Origin: Isoetes taiwanensis
Lineage: Eukaryota; Streptophyta; Lycopodiopsida; Isoetales; Isoetaceae
Length of the DNA: 64,000 bases
Assembly: GCA_021234155.1 (NCBI GenBank)
Contig: JAJEKV010000023.1
Span: 11,544,680 to 11,608,679 of the forward strand
Direction: 5' to 3'
The translations under genes were made by a program, and so were the position numbers. Below are positions 34,301 through 46,546 of the stretch, one piece after another. Every line of letters starts with the position of its first letter. Position 1 is the first letter of the stretch. The notes below the pieces were generated by a model that was not told the origin of the DNA, ran no database searches, and was given only the letters and a program-made list of their open reading frames with translations.

Positions 34301-36435
34301 AAATAGAAACATCTATGTTCTTCTTAGCATAAAGCAAATGAAATAGAAGCTGCATGAAGGATTCTGGTTTGGATTGCAAGGAGCACATAAAATGACCACA
34401 AAGTGCATAGATGCAAACTTATATAGCATAGCATCCCTTTATCTGGAACTCGACCTCAAAATATCCTTTTCAATTCAAGGACAAGAGTCTTGGAGGTGCA
34501 TGACCCCAACATTAAGTGATACCAACTTCGGTCTCAAAGCAAAAGTATCGCTGAAATACAATTTGTCGAATCACTTATTTGTCAAAACAAATGGCACACA
34601 CAAAAACCACGTGGATTCCGCTGGATTGCAAACAACCGGAAAGGGACGGATATAGGGGCTTTCATGTTTGAGCTGCTTCAATTTGAAAACTACCGAGCGG
34701 AAAGAACTATCTGAAACTCTTGTTATAGCATGATCGAAGCTTCAGACGAGATAGCTCTGAGGAAACTCTTGTTATAGCCGTGGGCCGGTGCTCAAACTCA
34801 AAAGGCTGGTGCTTGAAAACTCCTCTCAAACCCTCCTCCTTGTCACTATAATTGGGTTAGAAGAAAAATATGAGCAATGATATCGGCATTTAAGCGATAA
34901 GATCTTCACCGACCCTAAAAAGATAAGTTCTTCAAGTTCTAAGAAAAGTTCTTCATGTTCACCTTAGCGGGGAAAATCACTAAGTTCTTCACGTTCACCT
35001 TAGCGGGAAAATCATTTTCACAAGTCAACTTCTTAGTTGCTCTAGCCAATAGGAAGATCATTGAGTCCTCAAGTCAACTATATCGATGGAAATAACTATC
35101 ATCTGCAGACCGCACCCAATTTGGATTCATCATTTTGCTATCTACTTAAACAATCCATAACTAACCAAACTCCACTTTGGGCATCCTCATTTTTATGTGA
35201 AGCAAGTTACAACATAAAATACAAGCATGCAGCAGCTGTCAAGAAATAACACATAAAACAACCCCGTGGGTTACGCTTCCACAACCACAATTTGCCCGGG
35301 CGACCCTAAAAATAAGTGTGGTGAAGCCTTCGGGCCAAAATAACCACCCCGATTTTGCTTGCTCGGGTAGCAGGGCCAAAATAACCTTGTGGATTCTACT
35401 TTCAGTTACACCAGTGGGAACTTAGGCGGCGGCTTCTAATGTTTGATTTGCTCCAACGCCATAATAAGAAGAGGAAAGCGGCGATTACGTACTTACCCGG
35501 CCGAACCCCACAAAGAAAACTTGAAGCAACAATTCAAAACAAACCTAACAGCAACTCTCAAGGAAAAAGCAAGAGCCCTATAATTTGTGAGGCGGGAGAA
35601 AAAGGGGCTCCTCAAGTCCAGAACCACTACTCGGGTCTGATTTTCCCCTCAAGTCGAACTATTTATCGGGCCATAATTTGCCCAGGAAGAACATTCAACG
35701 CATTCAACCAGATAGCAAGGCCGAAGGTTGAAAAGAAATTTCACATAAAAAGAACCCGTTATGGCCGTGAACAATTTTGGAGTTGAAATCGATGCTCAAA
35801 AACCATCCACAAATCGGAAGAAAACAAGGCTGCTTGAGTATTGTCGTCGAAGGAGAATAATCGGTAGTAAAAACTTTACGGCTAGAACAAAAACGGTGAA
35901 AAACTAGGCATAAGAAAGGAAAAATGGCATTAGGCATAAGCGTGATGTAGGGGATCAAAGCCAAGAAAGCGTGGAGGCATAAGCGGGTGGGTGGGTGCTA
36001 TAGGAGCACGTTCTCTGACAAAAAACCAAGGGAGATCTGAGATGATGGTGATGAAAAAGGAGGAGAAAAGAAAGGTATAAATAGGCGTCGGAAGAACATA
36101 ACGCAAAACTAACTCATGTGAATGGTTTTGACAATTACATTTAATAGTTAGATTCTTTTTTGCATGAAGGTTTTAGGCTTGCATTTACATTGAGTATTTA
36201 GATACATAGTTTTTGTAGTTGGAATAATGTGGGTTCAGTCATGTATAATCTGCCAAATAGACTACTTATTTTCAAAGATGAGAGTTTTTAATTTCATGTG
36301 CTCATCAGCTCAGTAATGTAGGTAGCTAATTACTTGTTATTGAGAACTGTATAGTGTAGCAATTGACAGATACATTGCTATTGTTGCTGTCAAAATTACA
36401 TTTTGAGTTATTATTGAATACTTCATGACTCATCA
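34301..36435. other. Gene-free repeat-like sequence
   Basis: No coding motif. Short direct repeats occur, such as AGTTCTTCACGTTCACCTTAGC-like phrases at 34,950-35,010 and ACTCTTGTTATAGC at 34,717 and 34,767. The stretch probably belongs to the same nested insertion as the preceding interval. Confidence 0.4.
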
Positions 36436-36439
36436 GTGG

Positions 36440-36640
36440 GCAGAGTACAATATCAGCTAGCTTTGTTTACATTGATTGTACTTCAGAACAATGCATTTCA
36501 GAGTACATTCAGTACATTTCAACAGTACATTGGGTACATTTACATGATAAATCAGAGTACATTATCAGATGGATACATTGGAGTACATTGTCTGTTAATT
36601 TTTTTCATTGACTGTACTTGTAGAGTACATTGAGAATACA
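36440..36640. repeat. GAGTACATT motif cluster
   Basis: At least nine occurrences of AGTACATT or close variants (GTACATT, GATACATT) lie within about 200 bp, irregularly spaced. Equivalent clusters in inverted orientation (AATGTACTC) lie in introns of the transposase copies at 48.2-48.45 and 56.8-57.05 kb. Confidence 0.65.
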
Positions 36641-36679
36641 TTTCTTAGCTGATGATCTGATATACTCAATGTTTGACTG

Positions 36680-38990
36680 ATGCAGGTGATTTTGGTAGCA
36701 TAAGGAAACCAGAAAAGGGTATGATATTGTAGTCTTGTTAATCATGCATATTCCTTTTCTTATCTCAAGTCTTTTTCTACTCTTTATTGTAGATGACAGC
36801 AAGAAGCCAACAACACTTTCTTCCAAGGTATTGGATTTGACAGAAGGTCAGGAGGATTTGGGAAATACTTCTACATGGGCATCACCTGTAAACCTTGTAA
36901 AGTCTTTTGAGGAAGAGCTTGAGGTACCAGTGAAGTCCTCGGATACATGTAAGTAAATATCACATTTGATTGATTTACAATCCCTGGAATTTAATTTTCA
37001 TGTCATATGAGCTTGATATGTCACTTGGAATTCCATATAGCCACGAGCATACTGATTCGAACATTTGTGGATTATCTTGTGAGAGGTTGAAAAGTTAAAA
37101 GCGTAGAAGCGGTAGTTAATCTTGCAAGTATGTTGCATCTTCTTTTTGCTTGTGTGTACTGCAATTATTAAACACCATTTTTTGTAGGTTCTTCAAGTTT
37201 TTCTTCATAGTATAAAGTTCGAGTCCATAGGTCTTTCTTCACAATACAAATTTCTAGAGAAACCAATTTGGAAACCTATTAAGCCAATGCCATCATTTCA
37301 GCGGAAATTCAAATCTTTGTTGAGTGATGATTCAACAATATACCATTAACTTAAAATTAGGATTCACAATCTTGATTAACTTTGGTGACTAATTTATGCG
37401 AAAGTGTTGGAAATTGGTGAATCTTCTGCGGCCTTTGTTCGGGGCAACCATTGAAAAGATAGAGGATAGTAGCCATATTAAGGGAGAGCAAGAGATGGTG
37501 GAGGTACAAAGAGATCCAAAAGAATGATGTGGCGGTGGAGGAAACCGGGGTGAGGAAACAAAGGTTGAGGAAACAAAGGTTGATGACATAGAGGAAACCA
37601 AGGTTGAGGAGACCAAGGTTGTTAAGCGGGGAGAAGCGGAGACAAAGAAAAAGGAAGGAGTGTATGCAAAATACAACTTCAACCAAAAGGTGAATATTTA
37701 TTATGTTAATTGAAGCTTTTAAAGTGTAATATCTGAACAATTTTATGATGACTTCTTGGGACTAGAAGCCAAACATCATCTGAAAAGTGCTTTCGATCAC
37801 GGAGATGACGGCCGCGAGAGTAAGTAAGATTACATTGTAGTTGCAATTCATTTGTCTCTCAATAATGCAAGTTTGCTTTTACGAGACACGGAGAGCTTGT
37901 TGAAAATAGTTCCATGCTACCCTTTCCAAAGCAAAAGCCTTTAATCAAGGTGACTAAATATTGTGTGGAAGGTCTTTGCGAGAGCGGGCACATGTCCAAC
38001 AGGGCATATAGATATATTTGGAAGGTAACTTGATCAGATTCTTTTTTTGCATTATGGTTAACTCTTGAACATCTAACCTCACTTTCTTTGTGAATAGGTA
38101 TCGATTAGCATTATGCGACAAATGGCGTGATGCATTTTTTTCTTCCCTTGAGGAGAATTTCTTAGCCCTCTGAGCGACCTTTAACAAAGCGTCATCGATG
38201 CAACCCGATGAGTACGGTCACGGATTGGCTGTAGTTCAAAAGGGCTTCAGGGGAATCATATTGAGCAAATGCCCGATTACATTATGATTCCAATCAGTTG
38301 AGGATCCTATGCACCATGCCTTTGGTCATCATTGTTTTAGATAAGGCCAAGAAGCTGTAGCGGCACCCCTTTGTCTTCTCCAGCTATCCTTATTACGGAC
38401 TTCGCTAAAGAATGTGCGGGGTTGACCACGAGGATGGTTATGATGTAAGTGCACTCACTATTAATTGATGTAATGCTTCATAATTGTGATGTTATTTTCT
38501 ATTGCGGGCTTCATAAAGATATCATTACAGCATTGACTAATTCCAGTTCTCGTAAGATTGATATTTATGTAAAGAATTCAGTGTAGAAAGAAATTAGACC
38601 TGAGGTTCTACAACAAGGTGACACGGCCTCCTGTGGTCTTTATGTCATGGCTTATATGCAAGCCTTTGTGGATGCCAAGGTGCAGTCTAAGAGCATGGTG
38701 AGATAACATATACACAATTGCTTTTTATATAATATTTAATTCTGAAAACTATTTGTTTTCATTCTTTCGATTCTCTTGATTGGTTTGATCGCGGGTATGC
38801 AGTCGGGGAGACATGTGCTCATTAAGGCTATGATTAATTATAAGAGCCATCTCATCCGAAGCGAGGCACTACTAGCACCTCGCAAGAGAAGCATGGTAGT
38901 GCTTAACTTCTTTCATAACTCTTTATCAAATGAGGCCAATTGGCTTTTTCTTATTGGAAACAACACTAAGCCATTTGGCTTTATGTAATC
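36680..38990 (+). pseudogene. Ulp1-like C48 cysteine protease (transposon-borne)
   Basis: Short exons are followed by a protease domain. Exon 36,793-36,949 is acidic (VLDLTEGQEDLGNT..). A lysine/glutamate repeat region (EETKVEETKV) lies at 37,550-37,650. Then come YIMIPI (38,277-38,292, the beta strand before the catalytic His in this family), HKDIITALTNSSSRKIDIYV, and the catalytic block EVLQQGDTASCGLYVMAYMQ near 38,600-38,660. The Gln before GD and the Cys in SCGLYV are the oxyanion-hole Gln and nucleophile of Ulp1/SENP SUMO proteases. The His and Asp are not clearly readable, and several stops and frameshifts break the gene; some could be sequencing errors. Ulp1 domains are frequent passengers of plant DNA transposons. 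It may be the 3' part of the same gene as the RING-like exons at 30.5-31.7 kb. Confidence 0.65.
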
Positions 38991-39009
38991 TTGATAATGT
39001 AATCAATGA

Positions 39010-40180
39010 ATGGTTGCAATCCTAGTGCTCTTTGTATGTTAATTATATTTTGCTTCCTTACGGACTCCTAATATTTGAGATCCAAGGTGTTACGGGTTAC
39101 TTTTATAGAACTCGAGGAATGAATATTTCCTCTTACAAGCCCATAATTCTGAGAACATGGAGTTTTCTCTGCGGACCAACAATGAAAGCAATGCTTCAAT
39201 ATGCCTCCTTTCATTTGGGATTTGGCCATATGGTCAACTCTTACCTTAGATATCATAACATCAATTTTGGACAAGCTCTATGAAGATGGCATCCCAAATT
39301 TAAACATGTTTATGGAAAAGAGATGTTGGGGACTTCCTTACACAAATTCAGGTTGGTGTAACCCCTCAAGTAGTACCTATGGATAGTATTGTCATTGAAT
39401 ATCCTAAATACAATGGTGGACTACGTGGTGTGTTTGAGTCTAAGCACAAAGCTCTTTTCAACAAAGAAAGTTATGTTTGTGTGCCACTATGGACACCTTT
39501 GATAGAAACGACAACCATCTGTCCTTCTTATTTGATTGGTTGGTAGGGTTGAAATATGCACCAGATTTTACCAATTACATAAAGGAGCATAAGTTGGATG
39601 ACTCTTGGATGTACAATGCCTTTGATAAACTGAATCTGTTTTACTGTAACTTTACTTGATGTTGATTTGCTTTCATAACTCTTTTGAGTACTTGTTAAAT
39701 TATATCTATTATTAATATTTAAGGTTGAGGAAGTTTTAGATTTAATACTTTATAAATGCTAATAATTTTTAACTTTTGTTATTGGATTAGAAGTTGAGGA
39801 AAATGAAATTGAAGAGGAATTTATACATGGAGCAGAGGTTGAACCAGAACAAAAGGAACTTGTACATGTACATGGGCGAGAGGTTGAACCCGGATGAACC
39901 ACCTTCTACTTTAGGGACTGAAGCGAATATGTTCGGATGTACCATTCTCTTGTGGCTTAATGTATGAAGCAAGATTCCTTACCAGCCTGCTGGATTATGG
40001 GAACAGTCGAGCGGTCGAAGATAGAAGCACCGGGGATGAGATGCTAACAATACTTTGGGCAATTCACAAGATCTATGATCCCGATCCTTGGGGAAGAATC
40101 GGTTGCCAAGTCTTGCCACGAGTCAAGCTACTTATTTGTGTGAGGGCTGGAGTGGGCTTCCAATTGCAAGAGAAGTAGCG
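39010..40180 (+). pseudogene. Unrecognised acidic element protein, copy 1
   Basis: Two main blocks. 39,380-39,656 encodes MDSIVIEYPKYNGG..GVFESKHKALFNKESYVC..LFDWLVGLKYAPDFTNYIKE..DDSWMYNAFDKLNLFYC. About 130 bp later, 39,795-40,178 encodes an acidic stretch (EENEIEEEFIHGAEVEPEQK) and GLMYEARFLTSL, then LTILWAIHKIYDPDPWG. The same protein is read more cleanly at 52.0-52.85 kb. I recognise no family. It follows the Ulp1 domain on the same strand by less than 0.8 kb and could be its C-terminal part or a separate element gene. Differences from the second copy are concentrated at CAG/CTG sites and include frameshifts. Confidence 0.5.
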
Positions 40181-40199
40181 CGTTGCTCTGCCACCGACT

Positions 40200-41410
40200 A
40201 GTCCCTAACATTATATATGGCTCGAAATCTTAGGAGAATGGATGCAATACCTATGAGATTTCAGCCACCACGGGGATGTAATAGTTAGGCATAAAAGAAG
40301 TTGATATATTACGTAAAGTTATCAATAACAAGAAACATGTTTTGAAATAAGTTGATGTACTCAATTACAATGTAATATAAATCATGTTACACACTTTTTC
40401 TCTTTTCAGATCTCTCCAACATATAATCATCCCAACATATAATCTGTTCAAGCTATTCCGGATCATGTAGCATTTCGGGCGGACTTTCCGGTAGCATCTC
40501 ATGCACATCGGTAGACAATGCATAAGCTGCAGAAGCACCCTTCACCTTATGATTTACTTTTGGCATTGCAAACTTTGCTCCAATAACAGACTCTGCAGGT
40601 ACAAGAACTTCTTGTCATCCAATAACTTCTAGAGCCTAGTTGCACTCAACCAAAACACCACAACAACATCTTTGAATGAATGAATGAATGAGCCATGTGG
40701 CCCTCCCTTTATTTCCAAAGCAATGATACAAAAATATTTCACTTCTAATAATCCCTCATGCACCACCGGCCTTTTGGGCATATAAAAAGCATCAAAAGTA
40801 ACACAAAGGATCCAAAACTCAAATAAGTTCATAAAGATTTAAGGCCTCCGTTGCTAATGTCCAACACGACCCCAACACGCCAAGACTTTTGCAAAACTCG
40901 CAAAGGACGTCTCCACATCCAACTCTAAGCAAACCTGCAAAAGGAACAAAAAGAAACACACGATGCGAGGACCCCAATCTCGGCACAAAGGCCGCCACAT
41001 CATTGGCATCTGAGGGGCCACCACCATGGCGCAAAGGGCCCTCAACATCGACCCCACTTAAAACCCAACATTCAAGCCATAAGAGTTGCCCCAACAACAA
41101 TGCTTGGCATGAGAGCCTCGACCATTGTACAAGATAACCGCCAAGATCGGGGAAGTCAAACACCGAAGGCTAAACAACATAAAAGCGAAGATATTGACTA
41201 TTAGAATACTTCAATGGCGCGCCAAGGTAAGAGCATAAGGCTAAAACTAAAGAGGGAGGGGGTGGGGCATGCGACTACAAAGGGGAGGCTCAAAAGGCGG
41301 TGATGAAAATGGGAGGAATGCAACAAGGCTATAAATACTCAAAGGGGCTCTCTCAACTAGCCTCAAAAGCCCGGTTTATCTGCTAATCTCAAAACAGCGG
41401 TCAATCGCAC
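40200..41410. other. Non-coding repeat; tail copy of transposase 3' flank
   Basis: No gene. The block at about 41,258-41,410 is a second copy of 46,386-46,548: the phrases ATGCGACTACAAAG, AATGCAACAAGGCTATAAAT and CTCTCTCAACTAGCCTCAA, then the transposase C-terminal end sequence. A 48-bp phrase starting CTAGAGCCTAGTTGCACTCA occurs at 40,629 and again at 41,412. Confidence 0.6.
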
Positions 41411-44400
41411 TTCTAGAGCCTAGTTGCACTCAACAAAAACACCGCAACAACATCTTTGAAAAAGAGGCGAAACAACAAGAAACTAAACGCCTAAAAGAAC
41501 TAAAGGGTATAATATCACCACTCGGGAACCACCAAGGCAAAGACAATGAGCGGTGAAGGGGAGCAAGAGACCAAGGCACATCAAACAACCAAGAATATGA
41601 AAAAGAATACTACGATACCGCAACTCTGAAATGAGGAATCTAAGCAAAAAAAACGGCGCCAAAGGCTGACCTATCAAGACAAATAGCCTACAAGAAAAGG
41701 GTTGGGTGCCATATTTAATGCAAGGAAAAGGGACCACGAGATTGAGGCGAGAATTGAGAGCACGAGACAAAGCGCAGATCAAACAGCTAACACCACCATA
41801 AGAGGAGATGAACGAAATGCTCTACTAACCTGTAAATGAGCAAAGAGCCAAGAGCAAAAGATCTACACATGAACGAAATGCTCTACTAACCTCCATGGTC
41901 AATATACACACGCACAACCAACTCGTTCAATGGTCCTACAAGATGCAGCAAGCCTAAGGGCATGAAATCTCAAGATATCGGATTATGCCTCTCACGTGCC
42001 AACCAATTGTTGCAAAGGACAATCCTTAAAATGTATGACTAAAAAAAAAAAAAATGCAATTAGTCGACAAAGGTCCGAAACCACGAAGCTCGTACCCTGA
42101 CAACATGTGATAGAAAACATGCATAGAAGGAGAAAAACTAAAACCCAATGTGATGAAACTCTGACCTAGAAAAAAGGCAACTTGGGAATGGATTCAAGCA
42201 TATATTCCCTAAAATGGAAGGGGGTATACCAAATAGACCATGACCAACTTCATTACAAGGGTCCTTCCAAAGTCGCAATGCTAACATCTAATCCGAAGGC
42301 ATATAATTAAAACTATAGACCAATCAACTCCTGTAAAGAGAGAACTGGATGCCATTAAAAGTATGAGGAGGAGTAACTAAGCATAACTGCTTGAGAAAAT
42401 TAAAGGGGTCAAGGGTCAGGGAGATGAAGAGCAAAGAGACCAAAGTAGATCAACAACTAACACCACTAACATAGCCCTAAAGAAGAGATGAAAGAAGCAT
42501 TAAACCTCCAAAAGGAATTCACATACAACATCCAGCTGTAATAAATAAAAAATGACACATAAAGATTTTAAGAGCACAAAACTACACGCAATAAAAAGCC
42601 ACTTAGAAATCGACAACAAAGCTCCAAACTTTGCGGGTCCCAAGACAAACAACTTCAGAACAACATAGCACCAAAGTAGAAACTAGATCAGTGTAACTCA
42701 AAGCATACTCAAAACAACAAGCAGATCAAAATCTCCAACGTTGGAAATGTATGACCCTGAGGAGGAGGTTTGAAAAGGCAAGCCAAAATAAAATGCTGAA
42801 AAAATCGAAAGCTTAAACAAGCACCCCCCTCACCTTAAGCACGAGCTAACGCCCCAACAATTTATGTACAATCTAAAGCACACAAGAACTGGCAAACTAA
42901 AGGAGAGAATAAGCTCCAACAAACCCACTCCTACAAAGGTCCTTTAATGCGAGCTTAATAACCTTGAATCTAAAAGGCCTTTGAAGGATGAACCGGCTTG
43001 CTACTAAGTGAGCCATAAGTGGAAAGGTGAAAGGTTTCATTGGAAAAACCCGACTCCGATAAATAAGCACCTCATGCCTAGAAACCCGAGAACTCACTAT
43101 GGGCCATATAGATGGGAGCAAATTGACATCTTTAGACTAGGCGAATGGTTAGCCACAAACCGCAATCTAAGGGAAGCAACAAGAGAGGCAAAGTTCCATG
43201 TTTGGCAAGAATCATAAAATTCTAAAATACTGTCCAACATCAGCAATACCATCTAGACAAAAAATTCCCTCAAGGTTAACCAATTGTGGACCACTTGCGA
43301 GGCACAAAACACAATAGTATTATGTACCACAAGGGAATCCCTAAGACTAAATTAACTACTAGGCACAAGGCTTATGATTAAGATTCTATAAGGCCATTAG
43401 ATCATGGAACACGTTAATGCAACAATGCAGGCACAAGGCTTATGATTGAGATTCTAAAAGGCCATTAGATCATGAAACGCGTCAATGCAACCATGCAAAA
43501 GCTTACGTTAAATTAAACTACAACTCAACCAACACACATTCCCCAAGAAAATACCATCGAAGCATACGTCATGCAACCAAACCCAAAACTATTGCAAAGG
43601 TTTTAACGGTGGAGTGACGGATGCTAGACTTATATTGGCAAGGACAAGTCAACAAAGATGAAAGTAACAAATGATCTAAAGCTCCAAAACTAGAATAGGC
43701 AAATCAAGTAGGTTACCCAAAAGCAAAAAGTTAGAACGATCTAAAGACTAACATTCTCCATATTCCTTAAAACAAGAGCAAAGGTCAAGGACGATTTCTC
43801 AATATGAAGAGAGTATATGGGTAAACAAGCCTAAAGGTGAAGCTTGATGGTGCATAAAAGATCTTGTGATGTGATTTGTGAAAGAAGCGAGAAAAAAGAT
43901 GTGGCAAGAAGTTACATAACTCTAATGAACAAGTATAGTTCAAGAAACTAGGATTGCTAGCAATAAGCAAGGGCAAAAAATAAGTTCTTCAGCTCGTAAG
44001 AAAATATCAAGGATTCGATCCGATAAGCCTCAAGAGAACTTATAAAGTCAAAATACCCCAGGGCTAAGAGGCCTCAAGTTTGTAAAGTGGCCAATCCAGC
44101 CAAAAAGTAAAAATACTTCAAAACGAAAAGCTTCTCTTCCAACGAATGTAACGGGACATCTTTGCATGGTTCCAGTTCCAAATAATTAATGAAGTTCAAA
44201 TGATTGTTGGCGCCTACAAGACCTGGCTTTATAGAACCTTCATTGAATAGCTAGTTGAACCACCATCGCTGCTACAAGAACCTGCACTTGGCATTTCACA
44301 ACAATAGGACAACAACAATAGGACCTCGATGCGCCCAAGATGCACGTAGCGATCTTTGAACCAATCCATTTCAGCCACAAAGATATTCCTTTGGACATCG

Positions 44401-45390
44401 TGGCATGAAATCTGTGCCCAAATGCTCATCTTTGACGAACTCTTGCATGTTGCACTGGAAAAATGAGAAAGCAAAGGGAACTGGAAGACTGCAGTTAGAA
44501 ACACAAGGATACTGCACCAGAATGCAAAACTTCTCCATGCAAAATGAATTGAAGGCAATGCACAGAACAGAAACACGACTAAACGGTAATTAGCTAATAT
44601 AGCTCGGGTCTCAATAAAATTAGTTCATATCGAATTACATAAGTATAAATGTCAATCCAACCAAATAGATAAGGTCCACCACTATTCTACTTCCAGCCAG
44701 AAAAAATAGACTAGAACAAGTAACGTTAAAGACTGTAGACAAACAAGACCACGTTCCATCTTCCTGAGAAAGAGCAGCATACTTGGCTACCTTACCTTAT
44801 CTCGCGTACATAACTACCTTATCTCGCGTACATAACGTCCTCTAAATATCACCTTAGGCTTCTGCTTTTGCCAGCGATGTCGTACTACTTTGACAATGCA
44901 GCAAACCAGATCAGGCAAATGACCAAATTCATAACCTATTGTGAGCCACTAATCTATCTGCAGTAAGCAACATTTCTCTATACTTCAATACCGCATTAAT
45001 AAACACCTACAGAGAGGTGCATTCCAAGGCATGGGAATATGTTGCATAAAACTACAGCTAACGTGATCTGATAGATTAAATAATGAACTACAGTAATTAC
45101 AACAAGCAAGGTCAACTATTAAGTATATTGGAAAAACTAACAAAAATGAGAGGAGGAGTTGGAAGTGTAAGAACAGAGGACGAAAATCAAGAACAAAACT
45201 ACGGGGATAACCCTTAGCTTCGTTTTGAACACATCTCTTGCAACTTAAAAAGGCAACCGACCACATATCGACAGCTACAACTTAGTATCTTGAGCATTGG
45301 AGCATATAAACAGCAAATACTTCGGTGAGGTTGTAGCACCGCTGACACAGAAAGCTATGGATGTCACAAGATGAGAAAAATCAAACCGGC
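41411..45390. other. 4-kb segment unique to duplication unit 1
   Basis: No recognisable coding region; A-rich and purine-rich on the plus strand, with stops in all frames. Short imperfect repeats occur, for example AACGAAATGCTCTACTAACCT at 41,813 and 41,873, and GGCACAAGGCTTATGATT at 43,363 and 43,432. It is absent from unit 2 between AAAATGGGGG and CTGGCATCC, so it is either a deletion there or an insertion here. Confidence 0.55.
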
Positions 45391-46502
45391 TGGCATCCAC
45401 AGTGAAAATCGTGAGTCCAAAAAGATAGCAGGCAAGGATATTATGACAGGTGCAACACACATAAGCTATACTAATGGCAACCGACATGAACTAGGATCAA
45501 AGCTGGCTTATGCAAAGCATAGAAAACAGAGGAAAATAAACTGAAAGTTATCACCTGAGTAGATTGTGGAGTCCAGAAAGCTGCAAATCAGATATGTTGA
45601 AGACGTGAAGCGACGAAGGAAGTCTTGAATATTGTGAGCAATCCAAACCCAGCCTTTGCCTGAAGCATGTGTCTTCGAGACTCTTAAAACGGCTTGGATT
45701 CAAAACTCTTCAAGAAAAGGACTTGCAACATGGCAAGAACGAATTGCATATAGCCTGGATTCGAACCTATAGCAAGAGTACACTAAGTATGAAGAAAACT
45801 AGGCCTGTAGGTAAACTCAAACCCTGAATCCGTGAATCGTAAGTTGCACTAGCTCCTCAAAAATGGACTGGCTTTTGGATTCATCCATACACTGGCGACA
45901 AGCATAATCCCGCTTCCAAACTGTAGCACCACAGCTCAAGGCAACACAACTCCAAACAGCTCGAAAAATCAAGCACGGCCAATGTTCTTCTGAAATCCGA
46001 GATTTGAGCACCGATTACAACCCCTCATGAGACTAAGCGGACTCAGGTGAACTATATCACCGCGAGCTTGGTGACGTTGTCGCACCGCTGACACAGAAGG
46101 CTAGGGCTGAGTAGCTTGAGGAGCCCAGAAAGCAGCCTGCTAGCAGGAACTAGACACTTCGATTCGCCCAAAGAGATACGACCCAAACCGTTAATAACGT
46201 CATCTGTGCTTATGAAGCAAGTGCCTTGGAGACTCTAAAATCGTCTGGAAGAAATCAAAGGCGCAAATAAAATGGTAGCTTCACAAACCCTAAGCTCCGG
46301 GACCAAACGACCAACAAATTAGCGCAGATGAGATGAGTACAAAAGGCAGACTCAAAGGCGGCTCAGAAGAGAGCGCCTAAGAAAATTACAAAGCGCCTAC
46401 ATGCGACTACAAAGGGGGAGGCTCAAAGACGGCTGATGAAAATGGGAGGAATGCAACAAGGCTATAAATACTCCAAGGGGGCTCTCTCAACTAGCCTCAA
46501 GA
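45391..46502. other. Transposase downstream flank, copy 1
   Basis: Non-coding in both copies (matches 53,950-55,065). It contains two related phrases with GCACCGCTGACACAGAA, at about 45,338 (just before this interval) and 46,083, and a TATA-like GCTATAAATACTC at about 46,460. Confidence 0.5.
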
Positions 46503-46546
46503 AGCGGATTTATCTGCTAATCTCAAAACGCAGATAAATCGCACTT
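46503..46546. repeat. Hairpin across the transposase stop codon
   Basis: GCGGATTTATCTGC and GCAGATAAATCGC are inverted arms separated by 12 bases. The right arm encodes the last residues of the transposase (CDLSAF on the minus strand), and the stop codon is in the loop. The same hairpin is at 55,066-55,109. Confidence 0.75.

Noticed and set aside
40819-41163. Minus-strand 114-aa ORF (and 53,457-53,735)
   Set aside because: Present in both duplication units but frameshifted between them and without motif; probably non-coding repeat.
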